A DNA stretch of 64,000 nt from Methanolobus tindarius DSM 2278 (GTDB taxonomy: Archaea; Halobacteriota; Methanosarcinia; Methanosarcinales; Methanosarcinaceae), in NCBI RefSeq assembly GCF_000504205.1, contig NZ_AZAJ01000001.1, positions 530,861 through 594,860 of the forward strand, read 5' to 3'. This document shows positions 8,408-17,029 of the stretch, piece by piece. Position 1 is the first letter of the stretch. Each line of letters starts with the position of its first letter. Both the position numbers and the translations under genes were made by a program. Under the pieces are notes generated by a model. That model saw nothing but the letters and a program-made list of their open reading frames with translations, was not told where the DNA came from and made no database searches.

Positions 8408-9568
8408 TCATGCATCATATTCGTCCGGATATATCTTTCTCAGTTCATTGTAGAATTCAGTCAATACTACTTTATATATAATATAAACAGGAATTGCAAG
8501 AATCATTCCGAGTGCACCGAGCATATCTGCAAATATAAGAGTCAGCAAAACACTCAAAAGCGGATTAACATTTACTTTTCCTGAAATCATATACGGAATC
8601 AGATACAGGTTATCTACAAGCTGGGCCATTACAACTGTTATTACTGCATATAGTGCGGTTGTCGGACTTACAATAAAAGCAATTATTACAGCAGGAATTG
8701 CACCGACAACAGGACCAATGTAAGGTACTATGTTCAGTAAACCTGCAAGTGCACCAAGGAAAAACCACCCGCTTATGCCTGACAGATAAAAACCAATGCA
8801 GCAAATCAGCCCCACAACCACGCTTTCAAGAATCTTTGCAGAGAAATAATCCCTGAGACGCTTTCCGATATCAAGTATCGAAGAGGATACACAATCCTGA
8901 TACTTTATCGGGAAAAATCCAACAATTTCTGTGACTATTACATTTTTCTTGGCAAAATAAAGGCGGAACATCATTGGTATAATCAAAAGACCGGTGAATA
9001 CAAAATACGATAATTTTGAGATCAGTGATGAGAAGAAACTGAAGATATAATCCCCAATTGACTGCATGTCCTCACTGGATATTAGTGGGCCTGTAGCCAT
9101 ATCACCATTAACAGTTGCGCTTGCATTTCCAACCATACTTCCATTCATATTCCCGGAAGGAACGCCTGATGGTGCATCACCCATTATCGGACCCATATTT
9201 GCATTATTCTGTGAAGAAAACAGATACCCATAGGTAGAAAAAAGATTGGTAATACCTGTTTCATATTCTTCCTGCGAGTTCACAAGAGAAGTCATATCTG
9301 ATAACTGACCAACCAGTAACACAGACACCAGCAATACACCAATGACAACAAGAGAAACTGCATAGAATCTTCTTGACCAGAGAGATTTGTGACCAAAATG
9401 ATGATTAAATTCTATGAGGATACTATCTGTAAGAAGGACGAGTATGCTTCCTATTATCAGAACGATAAATATGTCCTCAAAGTGGAACAGTACAGCAAAG
9501 AAAATAGAAAGGAATACAGATACAACGAGCATTATGCTCCATACCTTGGAATTAGTTGTCAGTGCCAT
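8408..9568 (-). CDS. AI-2E family (PerM/TqsA-like) transporter
   Basis: This 386-residue polytopic membrane protein has the AI-2E transporter family layout: two N-terminal hydrophobic hairpins, a large loop, and a C-terminal set of membrane segments with GxxxxIVPYIGPVVG and the LIPYMISGKVNVNPLL motif. The first large loop (about 121-165) is expanded and unusually rich in Met, Asn, Gly and Ser. Family members export small molecules or ions, and some are Na+(Li+)/H+ antiporters, so the AI-2E name says little about substrate. It ends a leftward gene series, 30 bp after the PGF-pre-PGF gene. Confidence 0.85.
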   Translation of the reverse strand: MALTTNSKVWSIMLVVSVFLSIFFAVLFHFEDIFIVLIIGSILVLLTDSILIEFNHHFGHKSLWSRRFYAVSLVVIGVLLVSVLLVGQLSDMTSLVNSQEEYETGITNLFSTYGYLFSSQNNANMGPIMGDAPSGVPSGNMNGSMVGNASATVNGDMATGPLISSEDMQSIGDYIFSFFSSLISKLSYFVFTGLLIIPMMFRLYFAKKNVIVTEIVGFFPIKYQDCVSSSILDIGKRLRDYFSAKILESVVVGLICCIGFYLSGISGWFFLGALAGLLNIVPYIGPVVGAIPAVIIAFIVSPTTALYAVITVVMAQLVDNLYLIPYMISGKVNVNPLLSVLLTLIFADMLGALGMILAIPVYIIYKVVLTEFYNELRKIYPDEYDA

Positions 9569-9598
9569 TTAATCTCCCTGCAAAATCTTAGCTAGCTT

Positions 9599-10729
9599 TT
9601 AAGTATTTACAGGATTTCTTTTTATAAATAAGTCTTTCATGGATTTAAGTACAGAATCAAGAACGTTTTCTGAATCTGAATTATCTTCATCAGAACCTGA
9701 TTCATGACCAGAATCTGAACCTGAAACATTCTTCGATGAATCTCCGCCCATATCAATAACTACCACACCATCCTCAGAACTTGCATTTACTTTGCCGGTT
9801 ATCGCAAAGTTACCAAATCCATTGGTTGTTGAAACGAAAGTGATGTTTGAATGATAACTTTCCGATTCATTTGAACCCGATATAACCTTTACAGGAAAAG
9901 TTCTCCAGCCGTAACTGCTGAAAAGGTTGAGACGCACAGAATCCAAATCAATATTGTTCTCATCCAGCCACTGCTGACTTACATTGAAGAAAATACGAGT
10001 ATCACTTATTTTATTATCAAGGCCGGTCCTGTCAGGATTGATATTTACATAACGATAAACCTCGTTATCCGGATCTTCAGACACAAAAGCTGAACGGTTA
10101 TTCAATACTTCAAGTGACATGCGTACATAACCTGCATTGACTGATGATGTAAATTCCAGAGAACTGATGGGATTATCTGCTTCATTAAATGAAAACTCAG
10201 TAAGAACATTTTTGTTGAGCACCTGCATGCTTACTTCCTTTACGAGAATATTTTTGTAATCCTCACCGGATGAAACGGATCCTGAAGAACTGCTGCCGCC
10301 CCCACTTCCACCTGACATGATCTGAGAAGGAGTGGCAGTGGCTACCCAATACCACTGATTTTCCATACTTCCATTGGGATTTGAAACATTGACCATTATA
10401 CTGTAATTTCCTGTTTCGGAAACATCAGGAACATAACTGCTGTTGCAAATGCCAGTATAACTTGCTACCTGATAATCATCGAGGAACCAGACAATAGTAG
10501 AATTCTCACTTACATTTGCCCGGAAGACAGGTTCACGATCAAGTCTTGAACTGATAACCGCATTGTCAGGTGAAAATGTAGCATTGAAAGTTGCTGATGC
10601 AGGAGTAATTGCCAATAATAGGATAAGAAAAACAGCTGAAATAATAAGCCGGGCTTTAATATCATTTTTAGTGGAAAACAAGTTCAATACCTCATATTGC
10701 ATATTTTTCAGAGATTTCCCATTTTGCAC
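9599..10729 (-). CDS. PGF-pre-PGF domain surface protein
   Basis: This protein of about 376 residues has a hydrophobic leader near residues 28-46 ending in an alanine-rich cleavage region. It is followed by an Ig-like N-terminal part, a Gly/Ser linker near 140-155 and a PGF-pre-PGF domain (about 160-315). Many NxS/T sites suggest N-glycosylation outside the cell. The usual C-terminal transmembrane or PGF-CTERM anchor is missing; the protein ends in a Ser/Asp-rich stretch and a short basic tail. The start is uncertain: ATG 10729 overlaps the upstream regulator gene by 38 nt and ATG 10699 overlaps by 8 nt. Neither has a clear ribosome-binding site. Confidence 0.72.
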   Translation of the reverse strand: MQNGKSLKNMQYEVLNLFSTKNDIKARLIISAVFLILLLAITPASATFNATFSPDNAVISSRLDREPVFRANVSENSTIVWFLDDYQVASYTGICNSSYVPDVSETGNYSIMVNVSNPNGSMENQWYWVATATPSQIMSGGSGGGSSSSGSVSSGEDYKNILVKEVSMQVLNKNVLTEFSFNEADNPISSLEFTSSVNAGYVRMSLEVLNNRSAFVSEDPDNEVYRYVNINPDRTGLDNKISDTRIFFNVSQQWLDENNIDLDSVRLNLFSSYGWRTFPVKVISGSNESESYHSNITFVSTTNGFGNFAITGKVNASSEDGVVVIDMGGDSSKNVSGSDSGHESGSDEDNSDSENVLDSVLKSMKDLFIKRNPVNT

Positions 10730-11489
10730 TTAACAGATGGGAAATTACAGAGGAGAACTCTGCACCATTTGTCCACACTGCAGACAGGTCAGTGTCCCCA
10801 TCATCATCTTTTAGTATGTCAACAAGCATTTCCGAATCATCAATCACAATAACAAAGCTTTTTATTTCCGAACCGGCTTCTTCAATGGAATTCACACGAA
10901 CTGTGGCCAGAGGAACCAGATTCTGAATCTTCTTTGCTTCATCTTCACAGGAACTTATTACCCTTACACTAATGCCTTCTTCACTGGCTTTCCTATTCAT
11001 GATACCTATAATAGTAGTATAATCCTTTTTGAGGGATGCATGGTTTTCTGCAATTGTCCTGAAGGGTTTCGATGAAGCCAGTATAAGAATATCCTTTCTG
11101 GCACCTTCCATCATCTGGATTATTTTACAGGTAACATTTCTTGCACCAGTGATATTCCAGATGTGCTCCTTACTTGTTTCACTTGCAGATTCGCCATAAA
11201 TTTCATTTAATTTTTCAAAGACAACATCACATTCATCTGCATAATCATTCTTCAACTTAAGAAGAGCCTCATTCGGAGGAATACACCTGTAACGCATTGG
11301 TTTTGTATTCTGGAATTCTATTATGCCTTTTTTTTCCAGTTTTTTCAAAGCACCGTAAATTGCTGAATTCGGAACTCCTGAATCATCATGTAATGTTGAA
11401 ACTGTTGCAGTTTCGTTTCTGATAAGAGCTACGTAAACCTTTGCTTCATAAGAAGTGAAACCAAGATTCTGAAGAGATGTTACGATCAT
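10692..11489 (-). CDS. TrmB-family transcriptional regulator
   Basis: This 265-residue protein has an N-terminal winged-helix DNA-binding domain (about 5-70) of the TrmB type (FTSYEAKVYVALI, then a recognition-helix region), followed by a predicted coiled segment and an effector-like domain. TrmB proteins repress or activate transport operons in archaea in response to a small ligand. Here it sits directly downstream of the RND exporter and COG1361 genes and overlaps the PGF-pre-PGF gene. Control of this envelope operon, including itself, is likely. The ligand is unknown; the effector half lacks an obvious sugar-binding signature to my eye. Confidence 0.82.
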   Translation of the reverse strand: MIVTSLQNLGFTSYEAKVYVALIRNETATVSTLHDDSGVPNSAIYGALKKLEKKGIIEFQNTKPMRYRCIPPNEALLKLKNDYADECDVVFEKLNEIYGESASETSKEHIWNITGARNVTCKIIQMMEGARKDILILASSKPFRTIAENHASLKKDYTTIIGIMNRKASEEGISVRVISSCEDEAKKIQNLVPLATVRVNSIEEAGSEIKSFVIVIDDSEMLVDILKDDDGDTDLSAVWTNGAEFSSVISHLLSAKWEISEKYAI

Positions 11490-11531
11490 GATTGTTGCCT
11501 CTAAAAACTAAAAATAAAAATGAGAAGAAGA

Positions 11532-12635
11532 TCAGTTATCTTCTTCTTTTTTTCCGAGGAATTTCTTAGCGCCAATTGCAGCTACAACTACAACGATAAG
11601 CACTACAACAATACCCACGTATGCCCCTGAGCCTGAGTCTGACGAACCTGCCGGCAGAACCTCTGTTGTTATCTTCACAGTATCAGATGTCTGGCTGTGT
11701 CCATCCATATCCTCGTATTTTATCTCACTGTTAATTGCGTAGTTCTTTGCAACACCGGTTTCATCCACTGCAAGTTTGAAAACTGCTTCTGCAGACTCCC
11801 CGGGTTCAAGTGAACCAATGAAAGACTGGTCATCGGTTGTGCTGAAAGGATCATCTGAACTAATCCTTACAGTCGCATCTTTTACAGCCTCTTCACCAGT
11901 GTTCTTATAAGTAACACGGATTATGCCTTCTTCTCCAAGGACAAGTTCACCGGTTACATTTGTGACTTCAAAGTCAGCTTCTTCATCAACAATAACACTG
12001 ACCTGGTCCATCTGCTGGCCTACTGCATACCAGAGACCGACTTCCATATTTGTGATGCCAAGGTCTGTTTCGTTGTCACCGTTGATCTGAACATTTTCCT
12101 GGTAACCATAGTAGAGAGTCAGGTTTAGCGGATATTCACCGGCAGGTGCATTGTTTGACACTTCAATGTTGAACTCCAGCGGATCGGATGTCTGTTCACC
12201 GGATGCAAGAGTTCCTGCTTCCTGCGCACCAGACTTTACCCTGATATTCGGATCATCAGAAGTAAGGATTGCAACAATACCGATTGCTGTGGTCCTCTGG
12301 GCCTCGTATCCCATTTCAGTTTGCTGGATCTTCTGGTCAAGCTCTGATACAGGATCGTCATCCTCTTCGGACTTAAAACCGGTGATAACACCTTTGTTCA
12401 TAAGGTTGACCTTAAGGGTAACCTCGTCACCTCTTGAGTATTCATTATCTCCTACAAGGGTGGCAGATACATCCGGACCACCGTAAACTGTGTAATAGTT
12501 TTCATCAAAATTGAAGAAATCAGGAAGTTCCAGGTCCATCGTGGACATGGTGTCAGCGCTCACTGGTAATACAAAGAGCAGGCTGAGGATCAATGATACT
12601 GAAACCACCATTTTAAAGTTAATATTTTTAATCAT
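11532..12635 (-). CDS. COG1361-type extracellular protein with C-terminal membrane anchor, copy 1
   Basis: This protein of about 367 residues has a signal peptide, two or more Ig-like COG1361 repeats (one with FEVTNVTGELVLG), and a C-terminal transmembrane segment followed by KKFLGKKEEDN. It should be a membrane-anchored, mostly extracellular protein. Of the two adjacent ATGs, the one at 12635 has GAGGGA at correct spacing, so I chose it over 12641. It is paralogous to the next upstream gene and lies 11 bp from it. Co-transcription with an RND exporter suggests an accessory, periplasmic-adaptor-like role outside the membrane. That role is inference. Confidence 0.78.
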   Translation of the reverse strand: MIKNINFKMVVSVSLILSLLFVLPVSADTMSTMDLELPDFFNFDENYYTVYGGPDVSATLVGDNEYSRGDEVTLKVNLMNKGVITGFKSEEDDDPVSELDQKIQQTEMGYEAQRTTAIGIVAILTSDDPNIRVKSGAQEAGTLASGEQTSDPLEFNIEVSNNAPAGEYPLNLTLYYGYQENVQINGDNETDLGITNMEVGLWYAVGQQMDQVSVIVDEEADFEVTNVTGELVLGEEGIIRVTYKNTGEEAVKDATVRISSDDPFSTTDDQSFIGSLEPGESAEAVFKLAVDETGVAKNYAINSEIKYEDMDGHSQTSDTVKITTEVLPAGSSDSGSGAYVGIVVVLIVVVVAAIGAKKFLGKKEEDN

Positions 12636-12646
12636 AAGCATCCCTC

Positions 12647-13753
12647 TTAATCGTCATTAGACACGTTTTTCCTTTTATTTTTAACAACCAATACTATTAT
12701 TATTACAAAAATACCAGCAAGAGCTAATCCAGTTACATTGATTTCTCCATCTGGTTCCTCCAGTGGCAAAGTTACCGTCATACCTGTGAAGAAAGCATCC
12801 TCACCATCTTCATCGATATATTTGATCTCACTGTCAACACCATAATTCTTTACAAGCGTACCAACATCAGAGCTTATTGTAAAAGTAGCAGTCCTGCTTT
12901 CACCAGGTTCCATAGTTCCAAGAGTCCTGGTTGAGCGTTCAGCACTCAAAGGCTTCATTGCGACTATTCTTGCAATGGCATCTTCAGCAGTGAGCTCACC
13001 GGTATTGGTGTATGTAACATTTACAGCACCTGTACCACCTGATACAAGAGTTCCTGTGACATTTGTTATCTCGAATTTTGCCTCCGGTTTAACAATAATA
13101 GGAATCTGAAGGGTTGTTTCCACATTAGTGTAAATACTTGTATGATCAAGATCAGGCTCACCAAGTATTATTGATTCACCTGCTGTCATCCTGACATCAC
13201 TCTGATACTCATAGTTCAGAGGCAATTCAAGTATGTAGACACCTGCGGGAATGTCCTCTGAAAGAGTAATGGTGAATTCCATCGGATCATCAGGCAAGAC
13301 TCCGGGATATAGTTCCTCCAGAGTGTGACTGTTTGTTTCAGAATCCACATCTATCATACCAGTAGGAGAGACAAGACTTGCCTTGATACCGTATGCAGTT
13401 GTTCTCATGGTTTCATACTGCAATTCATCAAGTGAAAGCTCATGTAATGTTTCTGAAGTACCTACACCCTTGTCTGCCTTGAAACCATAGATTACACCAC
13501 GGTTTGCAAGAATAACTTCGATGGTTGCGGTTTCTCCTCGTTCGAATTCTGTGTCACCAAGTACGGAAGCTGAAATTGCAGGCTCACCGTACGAGTTATA
13601 GAAATTATTCGTATATTCATAAGTAGGAGGCAGGTATTCTTTTGCGGTTACAGAAGGTACTGCAGCTACAAAAGCAATGGAAAGCAGAATACATACCACC
13701 ATAAGAATAGTATATTTTTTAAAACCACTTATATTACTATATCTCACATTCAT
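12647..13753 (-). CDS. COG1361-type extracellular protein with C-terminal membrane anchor, copy 2
   Basis: This 368-residue paralogue of the following gene has the same plan: a hydrophobic leader near residues 15-38, a conserved YxxYGxPxISASVLGDTEFERG segment, Ig-like repeats with a FEITNVTGTLVSG motif, and a C-terminal membrane helix with a basic cytoplasmic end. Its ATG overlaps the stop codon of the RND gene (ATGA), indicating translational coupling and near-equal expression. The pair differs enough to suggest distinct roles, perhaps as a hetero-oligomer around the exporter. Confidence 0.78.
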   Translation of the reverse strand: MNVRYSNISGFKKYTILMVVCILLSIAFVAAVPSVTAKEYLPPTYEYTNNFYNSYGEPAISASVLGDTEFERGETATIEVILANRGVIYGFKADKGVGTSETLHELSLDELQYETMRTTAYGIKASLVSPTGMIDVDSETNSHTLEELYPGVLPDDPMEFTITLSEDIPAGVYILELPLNYEYQSDVRMTAGESIILGEPDLDHTSIYTNVETTLQIPIIVKPEAKFEITNVTGTLVSGGTGAVNVTYTNTGELTAEDAIARIVAMKPLSAERSTRTLGTMEPGESRTATFTISSDVGTLVKNYGVDSEIKYIDEDGEDAFFTGMTVTLPLEEPDGEINVTGLALAGIFVIIIVLVVKNKRKNVSNDD

Positions 13754-16128
13754 TGGGTAATTGCCTCCTGAATGCTTTTTAAAATATTACTTCCACCTGA
13801 ACCGGACCTGTTGTGCGTTTCGTGGAAGTGTCTCCTTTTTTCTCTGTATTTATCCAGTGTAACTATTATTGGAGGGAAGATAACAAATGTTGCAAATAAT
13901 GCAAGTATTACATCCATTACCGTGATTACCCCGAAGTTACTGGTAATCGAAAATGGAGAAGCTATAAGAGCAGAGAAACCAAAAACAGTGGTTGCACCGG
14001 ATGTGACAATAGCCTTTCCGATCTTAACACTTGCTTCCTGCATTGCCTCTTCAGGATCTGCACCTTTCTCTCGTTCTTCAAAATAACGCTCCATCATCAG
14101 GATTGCATACTCTGAACCAACACCAAGGATCAATGCTCCAAGTGTTGCAGTCATTGGAGTATATTCCATTCCTGTATAGTACATGAGTCCGCCAGACCAT
14201 CCTACGACCACAACCATGGTCAGAACAGGTGTAAGTGCCTTGAGAATGTCCCTGTAAATTACCAGCAGACCTGCAAATACAAGTGCAATACCAAGCATTG
14301 TCATAAAGACCCTACCTGAAGTCAGAGCGGATATTACCTCTACATAAACCATTGAGTGTCCGGTAATTGTTACATGCACACCAGGTGGTGGAGCCATCCA
14401 TTGAAGATCCTCTTCTACAACATTTGAAAGAGCTTCTATACCTTCAAGACCAAGCTCACTCATAGCATTACCAATGTTCAGGTTCAGCATGATTATTGAA
14501 TTTCCGTTGATGTAAGCGTCTTTCTGAGTATCAGAAAGCTGATCGTATATTGCCCGCACTTCCTCTGAACTATCAGGAATTTCACCGGAATTGGCAGCTT
14601 TTACAAGGTCAACAATACTCGAAGAATCCTGTATATGACTTCTGCCATCAACCTCATGTTCGGAGAAATCATCGATCCATTCAAGTAGTTCCGGGTCAGC
14701 GTTGTCATCTGTTTTTATGATAAGATTTAGCTGGTCATCTCCTCCGAGGATCTCACCCATGTGTTGCAGCTCAAGAAGAGCAGGCATGTCCTGTGGAACA
14801 AAGGTTTCAGTATCTGTCTGGATACCCACAAGATTATCTGCGTAAAGACCACCCAAACACAAGAGACCTGCAATAGATAAGATTAGAAGTGGATTTCTCA
14901 TTGAAAATGTCGAAATTCCCTTCAGGGCCTTTTCAAGGAAGTCAGGCTCATGCTCTTCATCAATAATTATATGAGTTTCATGCTGAGAAGATTTCTTTTT
15001 CAAACCAAGCTTGCCAAGTATATTCCATTTAGAGATCTTATCGAATCCATAGAGAATGGTAACTCCCAGGAAAAGCGAGGAAATAAAACACATTGCTATT
15101 CCTATCATCAGAAGCTTTCCAAAATCCTGGATCATTGGAACTGATGATGTGAACAATGAGAAGAATCCAAGAGCTGTGATAATAAGTGCTATCAATACTG
15201 CAGGACCTGTATGCTTGATAGTATCGATTACAGCTTCCTCATCAGTTTCCCCACGTGCAAGCTCTTCTTCGATCCTGTTATGGAACTGAATAGCATAATC
15301 AATACCAAGTCCGATTAGAACAGGGAATGCTGACATTGATACCATTGACATTGGGATATCAAGGAAACCCATTGCACCGAATGTGAATATTATACCTACC
15401 AGCACTATTGGCAGAGGAAGTAGTCTCCATCTTACGTGTTTGAATACCAGGTATAGTACTACAACCATAAGAAGGACGGACAGTGAAAGAAGTATGCCCA
15501 TACTTGTGTTCATTTCTTCATTCATGGCAATACTAAAAGCAGGATCTCCTGTTACAATTATGTTGTAATCAGCAGGGAAATTTGCAAGTTCTATGGAAGT
15601 TTCGGTTTCCCTGAGAATTTCTTCCTTGGTAGTATCCGATGAAGTACCTTCCAGGACAACAGACATTACGGCATGCGTGTCATCCGGCATAAGTGCACTG
15701 GGCATGGAGCTATCAATAATCCCGTCAATTGTTTGTGAATCGTCAGGAATTGTACTTCTGCCGGTCATCTGATAATTAACTTCTTTTATAATAGTTGAGG
15801 GCGAAGTTACTTCCACCACACCTGGTATGTTCTGGACGGAAATATAAGCCCTGTCGAGAGCTTTTAAAAGCTCCGGTTCCGTAACATCACTGCCTTCAAC
15901 CATTACAACAATGGACTCAGTTCCAAAAAGATTCAGGTAAAGGTGATCATAGTCCTGATAAAGCTTTGAGCTTTTCTCGACAAATGTATCAGTGCCTGAA
16001 GCCATTCCGATTAACTGAGCACCCTGAAAAGAGATAATTATCAGAAGCAGTGCTATCATTATGATTGGAACGGTATTGTTCTCTACGAAAACACCTAGCT
16101 TTTGAAAGATGTTTTTTATGATAAACAC
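13750..16128 (-). CDS. RND superfamily (MMPL/HAE3-type) exporter
   Basis: This 792-residue protein has the RND plan in duplicate: a first membrane helix (about 15-37), a large extracellular domain, then a cluster of helices, and the same pattern again from about residue 410. The sterol-sensing-like helical clusters include GLGIDYAIQFHNR in the first half and GVGSEYAILMMER in the second, typical of MMPL/HAE3 proteins. Such exporters use the ion gradient to move hydrophobic compounds. Translation seems to begin at GTG 16128, where AAGGAG abuts the start with unusually short spacing. It heads an operon with two COG1361 proteins and a TrmB regulator. Confidence 0.88.
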   Translation of the reverse strand: MFIIKNIFQKLGVFVENNTVPIIMIALLLIIISFQGAQLIGMASGTDTFVEKSSKLYQDYDHLYLNLFGTESIVVMVEGSDVTEPELLKALDRAYISVQNIPGVVEVTSPSTIIKEVNYQMTGRSTIPDDSQTIDGIIDSSMPSALMPDDTHAVMSVVLEGTSSDTTKEEILRETETSIELANFPADYNIIVTGDPAFSIAMNEEMNTSMGILLSLSVLLMVVVLYLVFKHVRWRLLPLPIVLVGIIFTFGAMGFLDIPMSMVSMSAFPVLIGLGIDYAIQFHNRIEEELARGETDEEAVIDTIKHTGPAVLIALIITALGFFSLFTSSVPMIQDFGKLLMIGIAMCFISSLFLGVTILYGFDKISKWNILGKLGLKKKSSQHETHIIIDEEHEPDFLEKALKGISTFSMRNPLLILSIAGLLCLGGLYADNLVGIQTDTETFVPQDMPALLELQHMGEILGGDDQLNLIIKTDDNADPELLEWIDDFSEHEVDGRSHIQDSSSIVDLVKAANSGEIPDSSEEVRAIYDQLSDTQKDAYINGNSIIMLNLNIGNAMSELGLEGIEALSNVVEEDLQWMAPPPGVHVTITGHSMVYVEVISALTSGRVFMTMLGIALVFAGLLVIYRDILKALTPVLTMVVVVGWSGGLMYYTGMEYTPMTATLGALILGVGSEYAILMMERYFEEREKGADPEEAMQEASVKIGKAIVTSGATTVFGFSALIASPFSITSNFGVITVMDVILALFATFVIFPPIIVTLDKYREKRRHFHETHNRSGSGGSNILKSIQEAITQ

Positions 16129-16156
16129 TCCTTGTGATTTATTATTATTACTAAAA

Positions 16157-16222
16157 AACTCTATACGAGTTGTTTTAACATGACAGTAAATAACCTGTTT
16201 TATATATAAGGGTTTTACCCTT
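16157..16222 (-). promoter_or_regulatory. Candidate promoter and two palindromes upstream of the RND operon
   Basis: A TATA-like TTATATATAA (about 16199-16208) lies 70 bp before the RND start. Directly upstream of it is the palindrome AAGGGT-TTT-ACCCTT (16208-16222). Between it and the gene is the palindrome AACTC-TATAC-GAGTT (16157-16171). Both are placed where a regulator could block transcription. A copy of AGTTGTTTTAA (16169-16179) recurs before the second TrmB gene. Confidence 0.5.
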
Positions 16223-16310
16223 TAATAAACTAGTGAAAAGTGTATTTAGAATGAAATATCCGTAACAGCATATCAATTAGCCTATTTTTTGAAATTGTTA
16301 AAACAGGGTT

Positions 16311-16391
16311 GAGACATCCTGTGAAGGATGCCTCGTTGGGGGTTGGATAGGGTGGTACTAACATACACGCATAGCGTGATGTTGATGGTAC
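16311..16391. other. Two strong hairpins in the gap: candidate structured RNA or mobile-element remnant
   Basis: Hairpin 1 (16311-16334) pairs CATCCT with AGGATG over a GTGA tetraloop, plus GAG/CTC outside one mismatch. Hairpin 2 (about 16355-16391) pairs AACAT/ATGTT and CACGC/GCGTG around an ATA loop with one bulge, and is closed by GTAC/GTAC outside an internal loop. The G-rich linker between them is unlike the AT-rich surroundings. No coding frame spans the block. Confidence 0.45.
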
Positions 16392-16650
16392 ACAAAATTA
16401 GTACAGCATTATTAGTAAATAAACCTTGCGATAAATAGACAGAATAGTTTTTTTACATACAATGTTAGAACATCAAAGAGCATATTTGAGCAATAGAAAC
16501 TTAACTTCAATATTTAACGCAATGAGATTTGAGAACAAGCGAACCTTCAATTGGAGGAATAAGTTAGAACTTGGTTTGTTGTATATACAGGTGAATATAT
16601 AAGAGTTTCACTCTCAAAAAAACAAGAAAAGAGTTGCATTGAAAGAATAT

Positions 16651-16854
16651 TTAATCTACATTATTGTTAAATAAGCCGGAAGAAGGTTTAAAGTGCTTAT
16701 TTGAATGGTTATCTGCCATTAATGAGTTCAGATCAATCTTATTATCCTGAATCCAGTTATTATCAAGACATTTAACAGAAATCTCTTCAATATGGTCTTT
16801 TAAGATATCAACTGAAGATTCTGTTTTGGCTGCTATATCCGATTTTTGTTTCAT
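16651..16854 (-). CDS. Hypothetical small protein, doubtful
   Basis: A 67-residue open frame with no recognised family. It is rich in Asn, Asp, Lys and Ser, has no membrane segment and begins with a possible amphipathic helix. The ribosome-binding site is weak (GGTG at about 9 nt). It is the only open frame of note in a 900-bp gap between the RND operon and the second TrmB gene. It may be a lineage-specific small protein or chance. Confidence 0.28.
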   Translation of the reverse strand: MKQKSDIAAKTESSVDILKDHIEEISVKCLDNNWIQDNKIDLNSLMADNHSNKHFKPSSGLFNNNVD

Positions 16855-16964
16855 TGTGAAACACCATTATTAAATTAATCGATGCTGCAGATACTTGTCT
16901 ATGTATCGTCGAGTATGACTACGTTGTGAAATGATATAAATCTTACCAGTAAAAACATCTTTAT

Positions 16965-17003
16965 AGTTGTTTTAATAAAGAACTATATAGATATATAGAG
17001 TTC
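16965..17003 (+). promoter_or_regulatory. Candidate operator/promoter of the TrmB-like gene at 17030
   Basis: AGTTGTTTTAA (16965-16975) matches the element before the RND gene. It is followed by an inverted repeat GAACT (16980-16984) ... AGTTC (16999-17003), whose inner part CTATATAGATATATAG can act as TATA sequence. It lies about 27-65 bp before the ATG. This suggests autoregulation and possible shared control with the RND operon. Confidence 0.45.
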
Positions 17004-17029
17004 AAATAGGGAAAATAAAACGTGATAAC

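Noticed and set aside
16651..16854. Confident small gene in the RND-TrmB gap
   Set aside because: Weak start signal and no known family. It is listed only as a low-confidence feature.
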